Assembly (NCBI RefSeq): GCF_000423305.1
Contig: NZ_KE384003.1
Location: forward strand, 1 to 64,000
Origin: Legionella moravica DSM 19234
GTDB lineage: Bacteria; Pseudomonadota; Gammaproteobacteria; Legionellales; Legionellaceae
Length of the DNA: 64,000 nt
Direction: 5' to 3'
Of the stretch, positions 29,377-36,148 are shown piece after piece. Position 1 is the first letter of the stretch. Each line of letters begins with the position of its first letter. A program made the position numbers and the translations under genes. Under the pieces are notes generated by a model. That model was not told the origin of the DNA, ran no database searches, and saw only the letters and a list, made by a program, of their open reading frames with translations.

Positions 29377-29515
29377 ATGTCATTTGAACACCAGAATCAC
29401 CCAGGACAACAAAAGACACAGGATGAAAAATGCTTTTTGGTATTCTCCATCTGGCAGCAACCGCCAATTTCAATGCAAGATAAATCGTAGATGAAGTAAA
29501 TGAGTATACGATTAG
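29377..29515 (+). pseudogene. Deleted copy of the DUF2933 cassette
   Basis: A GGGAG site precedes ATG 29377. The first 17 codons plus a shifted FWYSPSG block resemble the start of the DUF2933 protein at 3.5 kb, while the end QPPISMQDKS-stop and the next 30 nt match the end of the 81-residue protein at 4.7 kb. The whole methyltransferase and most of both flanking genes are missing between them. This is the scar of a second cassette copy lost by internal deletion. Confidence 0.7.
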
Positions 29516-29702
29516 AATGAGCGGAGTCCATTTAGGGGTTGGATGAATAGACCCGTTTATTCCAAGCTGAATTCTTTTTATCTCAGCAACCAGCTATTTT
29601 TTTAGAGTATGATTGGACTTATTATCATTGGTTTGACGGGGTGCTTTCACAGTAGAGGTATAACTAAATTCTGGCCTAGATCCACAAAATCTAATTTGAG
29701 TT
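29516..29702 (+). other. Intergenic region after cassette remnant
   Basis: No convincing gene. A 50-codon frame (29609-29761) begins with a lipobox-like MIGLIIIGLTGC but then runs through the inverted repeat at 29703 and has no ribosome site, so it may be the torn start of a lipoprotein gene. Confidence 0.3.
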
Positions 29703-29739
29703 TTCTGCGTCACTGCAATTTATGTGCAGTGACGCAGAA
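29703..29739. repeat. Perfect 15-7-15 inverted repeat A
   Basis: TTCTGCGTCACTGCA (29703-29717) and its exact complement TGCAGTGACGCAGAA (29725-29739) flank a 7-nt spacer ATTTATG. No T run follows on either strand, so it is not a standard terminator. The geometry is that of a tyrosine-recombinase core site. Confidence 0.75.
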
Positions 29740-29781
29740 CACAACCATTGGTTTTACCTAGTAAAATCAACACATTCAACA

Positions 29782-29818
29782 ATTTTGTCCTGTCGGGTAG
29801 TATCCGACAGGACAAAAT
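29782..29818. repeat. Perfect 15-7-15 inverted repeat B
   Basis: ATTTTGTCCTGTCGG (29782-29796) and CCGACAGGACAAAAT (29804-29818) flank a 7-nt spacer GTAGTAT. Arms differ in sequence from repeat A, 42 nt upstream, but arm and spacer lengths are identical. Located about 50 nt before the first hammerhead ribozyme. Confidence 0.75.
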
Positions 29819-29870
29819 ATTCTTATTAAACCGCTTGCCTGGCAAGCACCATTTTGATAGTTTTTAATCA

Positions 29871-29923
29871 AGCGTAACTGATGAGCCTGGGAAGTTCAGG
29901 CGAAACCTTAATGGTCTTACGCT
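29871..29923 (+). ncRNA. Type I hammerhead ribozyme (copy 1)
   Basis: All core parts are present in order. Stem I AGCGTAA (29871-29877) pairs fully with TTACGCT (29917-29923). Core CTGATGA (29878-29884). Stem II GCCTG/CAGGC with a 7-nt loop. GAAA (29902-29905), whose last A pairs in stem III ACC/GGT around loop TTAAT. Cleavage triplet GTC ends at 29916, so self-cleavage is expected between 29916 and 29917. Free ends lie in stem I, making it type I as in most bacterial hammerheads. It heads the leader of the recombinase pair. Confidence 0.88.
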
Positions 29924-30107
29924 AAGCCATCTTGTTCCCTAACCCTGTGGCTGGACGTTCAAGTCGGGAAACCCTTCACGGATAATCTGCTTTTCAGCAG
30001 GGTAAGCTACTTAAACACTTACTGTCATCATCACTTATGTAATGACTAGGAATCAGGGCAAAGCCTTGCTTTGTCAATTCATTAATCTGTTAAAACTTAA
30101 AAGGAGA
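29924..30107 (+). ncRNA. Conserved structured leader after hammerhead 1
   Basis: AGCCA (29925-29929) pairs with TGGCT (29948-29952); TTCCC in its loop (29935-29939) pairs with GGGAA (29966-29970), giving an H-type pseudoknot. Then TTCACGGATAA and a CTGC/GCAG hairpin (29987-30000), AATCAGGGCAAA, and TTGTCAATTCAT (30071-30082). The same order of elements follows hammerhead 2. It ends in AAGGAG (30101-30106), but no ATG follows in range, as though the original first gene were lost. Confidence 0.65.
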
Positions 30108-30273
30108 AAAACACCAACAAAAACCTGTTTTAAACCGGCAATATCGTTTGCCTTATAACGATTGATTTGCCCCCAACTAGAGCCTAGTGGCACAAGCCTG
30201 GTATCGCTTTTGAGTGAGCCGCTCGATCAACACTAAACCAAAATCAGGGCAAGTACCTTTTAGAGTAGAAAAA
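30108..30273 (+). other. Gap between leader RNA and recombinase pair
   Basis: No gene with a ribosome site. A further AAATCAGGGCAA occurs at 30239-30250, echoing the leader motif, which hints at a local duplication or deletion. Confidence 0.3.
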
Positions 30274-31080
30274 ATGCGTAAACAGTCTTTGAGACAGACT
30301 GCCAACCGATATTTACAAACGGACAATCGGGGCAGCTTCAAGGATAAAAAACATTTTACGTTCGTCATTCATAAAATGATTGATGATTTGTTTTTAATTG
30401 GTAATGTTCCACCATCATGGCATGTTCTAAAAAATCACCATATAGAAAAGCTGATTGAATTCTGGCAGAAAAATAAAGTTAAGCCGGCAACAATAATGGA
30501 CTATATGACCACAATCAGAAGATTTTTACAGGGCATGGATTGCCTTTTATCTGATATAGACAATAAAAGCCTTGGATTATCCCGGCAACGTAATACTCGA
30601 AAAGTAAAAAAAATACTCCCTGAGATCTGGGCTGAAATTACCTGGCCAATTGCAAAAATTATTATGGGGATGCAGACACAGTTTGGTTTAACCTTTAGCG
30701 AAGCAATTCAAGTGATTCCTGGCGTTCATACGAAAGATGATATGCTCTGGATTACTCGGGAAATAGCTTTTAATTCCGAAGACAGAACAATCCCTTTCCG
30801 TACTAAAAATCAAACTCTTATTCTTTCTGAGTTAAGTAATTACGCTCAGGGTGACCAATGCTTGCTTCAATTACATGATTATGACGATATCCTCTCGCAA
30901 TGGCGTATGGCATTAAGCGCTATGAATTTATCAACAAACAAAACCTACCGGTATCTTTATGCAAAACAATTAAAAAAAGAGCTTCTACCTATCCTTGGTA
31001 ACTACCAAACCGATTGGCTTATCCGGGATGAAATGGGGATTAAATCACGCAATACTTTATGGGCATACCTCCATGAGTAA
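30274..31080 (+). CDS. Integrase-like protein lacking catalytic residues
   Basis: 268 residues from ATG 30274; a GTG at 30214 is possible. The N-terminal SAM-like DNA-binding domain (HHIEKLIEFWQKNKVKPATIMDYMTTIRRFL) parallels that of the next gene, with a spacing of about 80 residues. The catalytic half keeps the fold but reads FGLTFSEAI where the partner has FGLRREES, and no HxxR or terminal Tyr follows: RHRY residues are missing. It overlaps the active integrase by 8 nt. I infer a non-catalytic partner in a heteromeric recombinase or a DNA-binding accessory. Confidence 0.65.
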   Translation: MRKQSLRQTANRYLQTDNRGSFKDKKHFTFVIHKMIDDLFLIGNVPPSWHVLKNHHIEKLIEFWQKNKVKPATIMDYMTTIRRFLQGMDCLLSDIDNKSLGLSRQRNTRKVKKILPEIWAEITWPIAKIIMGMQTQFGLTFSEAIQVIPGVHTKDDMLWITREIAFNSEDRTIPFRTKNQTLILSELSNYAQGDQCLLQLHDYDDILSQWRMALSAMNLSTNKTYRYLYAKQLKKELLPILGNYQTDWLIRDEMGIKSRNTLWAYLHE

Positions 31081-31975
31081 ATCAAAATTGAAAAGCGCCC
31101 ACTACTCAATAAATGAATGCGTTAAAAATATTAAAGGATATTCTTTTGCCAGCAAAGCCGATATGCGCCATATGCTAAACCGATGTATCAAGGATTTACA
31201 TGAGCAGGGATATAAATTGGGACATCTTAATGGTCTCAAGCCAAAACATATTTATATTCTGGTTGATCTATGGAAAGCTCAAGGCAAAAGTACCGCCACT
31301 ATCAAAAATTACATGGCAAAATTACGCAAAGTAGGTGTTTTACTGGATAAACCTCAGCTCGTTAAACCTGGAAATGATACCTATCAAATAAGCCGACGTA
31401 GTTATGCGCCAACTTATAACAAAGCTATTCATCAAACCGATTTTAGTAAATGTTCCGATCCTTTGATTCGCCTGTCACTTGAAGCACAATCGTTATTTGG
31501 CTTACGTCGTGAAGAATCCATTAAATTGATAGTTAGCGAAGCATGGCAAGGTAATTGTCTGAGAATCCAACCAAGCTGGACTAAAGGAGGAATTGGAAGA
31601 ACACTAAATATTACGAATGAAGAACAACGCCAATGGCTGTCAAAAGCAATGCAACAAATACCTGCCGGTCAATCATTAATACCTAAAGACAAAACCTATA
31701 AACAACATCTTAGTCATTATCAAAAGCAGATAAAACTGATGGGATTAAGTAAATGCCATGGCCTGCGACATGCCTATGCGCAAAGAAGATATTGTGAATT
31801 AACGCAACAATTTGATACTAAAAACAATAAAGGACTTATTTGTCCAATAGATGGAGGTCTAACTTCAAGGCAACTCAAAGGAATAGAGCGAAAATGGGAT
31901 CGCAGAGCTAGAGAAATAATAAGCCGTGAACTTGGTCATTCTCGTATAGCTATAACAAAAATTTATTGTGGTTAG
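31073..31975 (+). CDS. Tyrosine recombinase (integrase)
   Basis: 300 residues. N-terminal SAM-like domain (LKPKHIYILVDLWKAQGKSTATIKNYMAKLRKVG) and catalytic domain with Arg I in FGLRREES, HxxR in HGLRHAYAQRR, late His/Trp-position in LGHSRIAITKIY and the nucleophile Tyr three codons before the stop. ATG 31073 overlaps the previous gene (ATGAGTAA). The final codons TAT TGT GGT TAG lie inside the left terminal repeat of the adjoining RIT element, so the end of this protein, including the catalytic Tyr, may have been supplied or preserved by that element. Confidence 0.82.
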   Translation: MSKSKLKSAHYSINECVKNIKGYSFASKADMRHMLNRCIKDLHEQGYKLGHLNGLKPKHIYILVDLWKAQGKSTATIKNYMAKLRKVGVLLDKPQLVKPGNDTYQISRRSYAPTYNKAIHQTDFSKCSDPLIRLSLEAQSLFGLRREESIKLIVSEAWQGNCLRIQPSWTKGGIGRTLNITNEEQRQWLSKAMQQIPAGQSLIPKDKTYKQHLSHYQKQIKLMGLSKCHGLRHAYAQRRYCELTQQFDTKNNKGLICPIDGGLTSRQLKGIERKWDRRAREIISRELGHSRIAITKIYCG

Positions 31976-32048
31976 TAGAATATTATGTGCAGTACCACTA
32001 ATTTTTCTTTATTTTTCAATGTCTGTTTTCGAAATCACTACACATAAT
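31964..32048. repeat. Left terminal inverted repeat of RIT element
   Basis: Outer block TATTGTGGTTAGTAG (31964-31978), ATTATGTGCAGTA (31982-31994), then an inverted partner CACTACACATAAT (32036-32048). Outer edge to inner edge is 85 nt, the same as at the right end. Confidence 0.8.
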
Positions 32049-32098
32049 ATTTTAATAATGGATGAGCTCTACTACGAAAGTGTACATCTTGCCTAGAC

Positions 32099-33106
32099 TT
32101 ATAATGATTGTAGCCATTTGAGCAACGATTTATTTTCCTTCCATGATGGTAATTTGGGTATCGGTCCTGGTGTGACTTTCTCAAGGGCAGCACGTTTCAT
32201 TTCAAGATTAGCTCTGGCATAGATTTCCGTGGTTTTAATATCAACGTGGCCTAAGAAATCACGAATAATATCTAATGAAACACCACCCTGTAGTAAATGC
32301 ATGCCTTTAGTATGTCGCAAACTATGTGGACTGATTGACTGATTAAACTCAGTATGTTGTTGGCGCATCTGCTGTACATATTTCTGGAAAATATAGCGCA
32401 CCCCTGATCGTGATAAACGCTTTCCATGGTGACTTGTAAATAAAGGATGTGTAAATTTATCAGGTGTGTTTAGCTGACGCTCCTGTAAATAACCTTGCAA
32501 AAGCTCAACTGTGTTTTGCATCAATGGCACGATACGTACTTTTCTTCCTTTACCAAAAATGCGAATTTGAGCAGGATTTGTTAGTCGCAAATCACCGACT
32601 GAAATGTCAATTAATTCTTGCACGCGAGCACCTGTATCATAAAGTACACTTAATATCACAGCATCACGTCGACCTTCTTGTGTACTTAAATCAGGTTGAG
32701 CCAGTAGCGCTGTCAGGTGATCTTTAGACAGATACCCAACTGTTTCGCGTACAAATCGTCGTAATGGTATCGATATAATTTTTTGGCATTGAAATAAATG
32801 CTCAGGTGACTCCCCTTGAAGATAACGGAAGAATGCATGTAGCGTCGCCAAACGATGATTTAGTGTGTAAATTTTGCAATGGCGTTCTTTCTCAATATAA
32901 TCCAGAAATGATTCAACTAAACCAACGTCAATATGTTCAAGCCTCAGTTTTTCTAATGGAATCCCTTTAATATCTCGGCAAAACTTTAAGAGTATAATAA
33001 ATACATCCCGATAGGCTTTAACCGTATTAGGACTTAAATTACGTTTGCCAATAATATAGTCAGTTAAAAAATGAGTTAAGTGAATGGATAAGTCAGTGGG
33101 TTTCAT
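32099..33106 (-). CDS. RIT recombinase C (tyrosine recombinase)
   Basis: 335 residues. N-terminal core-binding domain (LSPNTVKAYRDVFIILLKF), then Arg I region YDTGARVQEL, HSLRHTKGMHLLQ, LGHVDIKTTEIY with the Tyr nucleophile. Starts 2 nt after the RitB stop. All catalytic residues are present. Third in the transcript. Closest in style to XerD-like enzymes. Confidence 0.85.
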   Translation of the reverse strand: MKPTDLSIHLTHFLTDYIIGKRNLSPNTVKAYRDVFIILLKFCRDIKGIPLEKLRLEHIDVGLVESFLDYIEKERHCKIYTLNHRLATLHAFFRYLQGESPEHLFQCQKIISIPLRRFVRETVGYLSKDHLTALLAQPDLSTQEGRRDAVILSVLYDTGARVQELIDISVGDLRLTNPAQIRIFGKGRKVRIVPLMQNTVELLQGYLQERQLNTPDKFTHPLFTSHHGKRLSRSGVRYIFQKYVQQMRQQHTEFNQSISPHSLRHTKGMHLLQGGVSLDIIRDFLGHVDIKTTEIYARANLEMKRAALEKVTPGPIPKLPSWKENKSLLKWLQSL

Positions 33107-33108
33107 GA

Positions 33109-34101
33109 TTACCTCCAGCGCGGTAAAACACCGCCAAATTGTTTGTTCATACGTTCAGTCAAATTGGGGAATAACTCTGCTGTTAAATGCAGATATTTTT
33201 GTGTTCCTGTAAAATCTTGATGACCAAGATAAGTAACTAATAAAGGCAATTTTGCATTTAAATCAGCTCCTTCTTCATACCATTGAATAAGCCGGTGCAC
33301 TGCAAATGCATGACGAAGATCGTGGACTCTGGGTCCCTTGCCGCGACCAGCGTGCGGTATCTTGCATTGATACAGGAGCTTGCGGAATTGAAAATAAATT
33401 CCTGATTCACTTAAAGCTGTTTGTCCTGATGAAGGAAAAAAGAAAGCCTCATTTGTTTGTTTTTCTAATAAAATGTTAGCTATTTGTTCAGAATAAACTC
33501 TCAGTCGTTCAACCATATCCAGTGCTGGTGGCACCAACCGATCTTTATCATGCTTCGCTTTGCGAACCGTGATAACGCCTTGAGTTAAATCCACGTCACC
33601 TACACGCAAATTCAATACTTCATTCACGCGAAAGCCACAGCTATATAGCAAACGAAAAATTTCTGGCATAACAAGATGTCGCCATGGCGTTTTTGCAGTT
33701 GGTTTAATTTGGTCTGCTGCATGAATCAGCTTACCGATTTCTTCTCGTGTAAAAATATAAGGCAAGAAGGTATAATCTCTTGGTGTGCCAAATTGAACAG
33801 GTACAATATAAGCTGGATAGCCTAGTCTCACCATCATGCTGGCCAGTTGGCGAATTAAGCTAATGCGGCGCTGATGGGTTGAGGCTTGCTCCTTTGGAAA
33901 TTTCTCCAACCAATGCAACACCAGATCTTCAGGCAAAGTCATTTCTCTGAGGGTTGTTTGACAGAGAAACTGATCAAAGTGATTTAATATTCTTGGTGCT
34001 TCATTGTATTGAAGACCACAAGCCCGTTTTTCCTGGATAAACTGTTTAATCAGTGGTGCAAGAGGACTATAAAATTCAACATCATTAGATGTGTTGGACA
34101 T
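33109..34101 (-). CDS. RIT recombinase B (tyrosine recombinase)
   Basis: 330 residues. Arg I in YSCGFRVNEVLNL, HDLRHAFAVHRLIQW, and LGHQDFTGTQKYLH with the nucleophile. Carries an insertion after HxxR (YEEGADLNAKLP) compared with the other two, a RitB feature. Overlaps RitA by 17 nt, so translation is coupled. Catalytically complete. Confidence 0.85.
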   Translation of the reverse strand: MSNTSNDVEFYSPLAPLIKQFIQEKRACGLQYNEAPRILNHFDQFLCQTTLREMTLPEDLVLHWLEKFPKEQASTHQRRISLIRQLASMMVRLGYPAYIVPVQFGTPRDYTFLPYIFTREEIGKLIHAADQIKPTAKTPWRHLVMPEIFRLLYSCGFRVNEVLNLRVGDVDLTQGVITVRKAKHDKDRLVPPALDMVERLRVYSEQIANILLEKQTNEAFFFPSSGQTALSESGIYFQFRKLLYQCKIPHAGRGKGPRVHDLRHAFAVHRLIQWYEEGADLNAKLPLLVTYLGHQDFTGTQKYLHLTAELFPNLTERMNKQFGGVLPRWR

Positions 34102-35353
34102 GGCTTACCCCCTCTAAGGATATGGCAACTTCGCGTAACATTTCGATACTGGACTTGGCGTAAATCATCGTACTAATCGCTGAGGAATGACCTAAGATAT
34201 TAGAAATGACAGGGAACGGAGTGCCTTCTTCCAAGAGATAGGTTGCTAAACTATGTCGCAATGAATGTAACCCTTGATGTTGTTTTGTTCTAAATTTAAT
34301 GCCTGCTAAATCGCGCCAATATTTGACGACTTGATACAAACGAGCTCCTTTGCTAAAAGGCACAGACTTTGGCGCCATTCGCAGAAATACTTGTCGGTAG
34401 TGCGTTTTAGGTCTGCCAAGTTGAATGTAATCAATCAACGCATTACCTACCTCCTCAGTTAAAGGTAAGATTAACGGTTGTTGTGTTTTTGATTGTATAA
34501 GAGACAACGTCTCAGCTTCCCAATCAATTTGATCCAGTGTTAAATCACGAATGTCACCAGTTCTCAATCCCAATCGGCAAGCTAATAAAAGAATCGCATA
34601 ATCTCGTTTGCCTTTAGGTGAGCTGCGATCAACCGCTGATAACAATTTAACTATCAAGTCTCTATCCCAGGTAGAAGGAATCTTGGCATCGCGTGGAACA
34701 TGAACGGCCGGAAGTGCCTTGCTAATATCCCGTGTAATAAAATCACGCAAAAATAAGTACTTTAAGAACTGTCTAATATCAGACACAATCCTGGAAACAG
34801 TTCTATTACTAAATCGCCATAGTGAACAAATAAAGAGAGATAAATGTTGTGGTTGGATTTGTTCGAACGTTTGGATACCTTGTTTTGCAACAAAATCCAG
34901 CAGAATCCCAACTTGCCTTATTCGCTCGTTGATACAATATTCGCCAATGTATCTTTTTTCTTCGCAGTATTTTACATACTCATTCAGTACCTTCTTCATG
35001 TCTTGTGGGATATTGAGCTTTAGTATTAACGTATGAATTCGTTCAAAATAGCCATAACGTGCAAATTGCCAAAGAATCTTTAAATTATATTCAGCATGTT
35101 TGCGCCAACCTGATTTTTTACGAGTTAATTCTTCTGAATTAATACCATAATGATCCAGAAATTTGATGATCAATTTCTGTGTCAGCTTATCTTCATAATC
35201 GTGCTGTTTGGCAAATTTGATTAAGCGATTCCAAGTTGATTGATAGCGACGTATCGAGCGCCCATTATAATGTAGTGATTGGAGCTGGCTTAATGCACCA
35301 AAAACGAGCTCATCCAGGGATGGTTTCTTTGGTGTGGAATTATTTTGTTTCAT
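34085..35353 (-). CDS. RIT recombinase A (tyrosine recombinase)
   Basis: 422 residues, the longest of the three because of an extended N-terminal DNA-binding part (RYQSTWNRLIKFAKQHDYEDKLT...). Arg I in CRLGLRTGDIRDL, HSLRHSLATYLLEEG and LGHSSAISTMIYAK contain the catalytic set. First gene of the operon, starting about 60 nt inside the right terminal repeat. Three different recombinases likely act together on the two element ends. Confidence 0.85.
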   Translation of the reverse strand: MKQNNSTPKKPSLDELVFGALSQLQSLHYNGRSIRRYQSTWNRLIKFAKQHDYEDKLTQKLIIKFLDHYGINSEELTRKKSGWRKHAEYNLKILWQFARYGYFERIHTLILKLNIPQDMKKVLNEYVKYCEEKRYIGEYCINERIRQVGILLDFVAKQGIQTFEQIQPQHLSLFICSLWRFSNRTVSRIVSDIRQFLKYLFLRDFITRDISKALPAVHVPRDAKIPSTWDRDLIVKLLSAVDRSSPKGKRDYAILLLACRLGLRTGDIRDLTLDQIDWEAETLSLIQSKTQQPLILPLTEEVGNALIDYIQLGRPKTHYRQVFLRMAPKSVPFSKGARLYQVVKYWRDLAGIKFRTKQHQGLHSLRHSLATYLLEEGTPFPVISNILGHSSAISTMIYAKSSIEMLREVAISLEGVSHVQHI

Positions 35354-35411
35354 GACTATCTCCGCAGTTTACAGCAGCCACTTTGGCTGCCTAACAGAAA
35401 TAGTATGGGAT

Positions 35412-35496
35412 ATTATGTGCAGTAACTTTTGGTTACTTCCATGTTAAATAAGGTTTTTATTTGGCTACTGCACATAATCACCTACTAACCACAATA
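35412..35496. repeat. Right terminal inverted repeat of RIT element
   Basis: In inverted order: ATTATGTGCAGTA (35412-35424), TACTGCACATAAT (35466-35478), CTACTAACCACAATA (35482-35496). The outer 15 nt are an exact inverted copy of 31964-31978 and the 13-nt block is exact as well. Confidence 0.82.
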
Positions 35497-35500
35497 GGTC

Positions 35501-35520
35501 TTATGTGTTGCAACACATAA
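35501..35520. repeat. Perfect 20-nt palindrome next to RIT right end
   Basis: TTATGTGTTGCAACACATAA reads the same on both strands, starting 4 nt outside the element. It shares TTATGTG with the element ends. It may be part of the pre-insertion target. Confidence 0.7.
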
Positions 35521-35623
35521 AAGTTATCTCGCTTAATTTTAGGTTAAAAATTCAATACAAAATAGTTAATAATTCTTACAAAGGGTAGTTGATTTTTCCT
35601 ATATAGAGATTAGAATCAAGATA

Positions 35624-35671
35624 CACAACTGATGAGTCTGCGAAATTCAGACGAAACCAACAGGTCTTGTG
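35624..35671 (+). ncRNA. Type I hammerhead ribozyme (copy 2)
   Basis: Stem I CACAA (35624-35628) pairs with TTGTG (35667-35671). Core CTGATGA (35629-35635), stem II GTCTG/CAGAC with a 7-nt loop, GAAA (35653-35656), stem III ACC/GGT around loop AACA, cleavage triplet GTC ending at 35666. Stems I and II differ from copy 1 by compensating changes while the core is identical, which supports a functional ribozyme. Expected cut: 35666/35667. Confidence 0.86.
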
Positions 35672-35906
35672 AATACGCCATCTTCTTCCCTAATTCAATG
35701 GCGGAACGTTTAGTCGGGAAATTATGAACCTGAAGTATTAGGGTTCATTTCACGGATTAAGTTCATGGCTTTAGCCCAGGAATGCTTCACGGCATAACTT
35801 CATTAAAAATCAGGCAAATCAACCTATGTGTTGACTTTTTGCGACCCCACAGGGATTTTTTATCTCTTAGGGGATAGATATTCCTTGTCAATTCATGGAG
35901 GTATCT
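35672..35906 (+). ncRNA. Conserved structured leader after hammerhead 2
   Basis: CGCCA (35676-35680) pairs with TGGCG (35699-35703), compared with AGCCA/TGGCT in copy 1: a covarying pair. TTCCC (35686-35690) pairs with GGGAA (35716-35720) as a pseudoknot. An extra hairpin ATGAACC/GGTTCAT (about 35724-35748) is inserted, then TTCACGGATTAA, a GGC/GCC hairpin (35767-35776), AATCAGGCAAA and TTGTCAATTCAT (35885-35896), which runs into the GGAGG ribosome site of the next gene. The RNA therefore reaches from ribozyme to start codon. Confidence 0.68.
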
Positions 35907-36080
35907 ATGCAAGAGAGTAATTCTGTTTCAATAAAGGTTGAGTATATTTTGATTGAGTTATCACGTTGTGTTAACGACCTTCAAAGTTTGCGATCAACTT
36001 TATCAAAGGATGATACCAGAAACATTAAACTGAATATGAGTCAGTTAGAGTCTTTAATTTCTTTCACTAAAGAGTCTTAA
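35907..36080 (+). CDS. Small protein of unknown function downstream of ribozyme leader
   Basis: 57 residues, helical, amphipathic, no membrane segment: QESNSVSIKVEYILIELSR then NDLQSLRSTLSKDD and MSQLESLISFTKES. Start ATG 35907 has GGAGG (35897-35901) at 5-nt spacing. Not a family I know. Lying between the structured leader and ardA, it may be a small regulator or accessory protein of the mobile element. Confidence 0.55.
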   Translation: MQESNSVSIKVEYILIELSRCVNDLQSLRSTLSKDDTRNIKLNMSQLESLISFTKES

Positions 36081-36148
36081 ATCATTTCAATTTTTAGTTC
36101 AGTTTTTGAGTATTCAAAGCAAGTAAAAAAGAAGTTTTTTAACCTAAT

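Larger units (their letters stand above)
31964..35496 (-). mobile_element. RIT element (three tyrosine recombinases in trio)
   Basis: Three adjacent tyrosine recombinase genes of different subfamilies in one operon, bounded by 85-nt inverted ends with the same internal layout. This is the Recombinase-In-Trio architecture. Total 3,533 nt with no cargo. It is inserted between the recombinase pair and the hammerhead 2/ArdA region; nothing else separates the ends. Confidence 0.85.

Noticed and set aside
29703..29818. Pair of Rho-independent terminators
   Set aside because: Stems are perfect, but neither is followed by a T run on either strand, and the spacer is always 7 nt.
35624..35906. Group I or II intron end
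   Set aside because: The hammerhead core and pseudoknot explain the structure; no intron core motifs or maturase gene were found.
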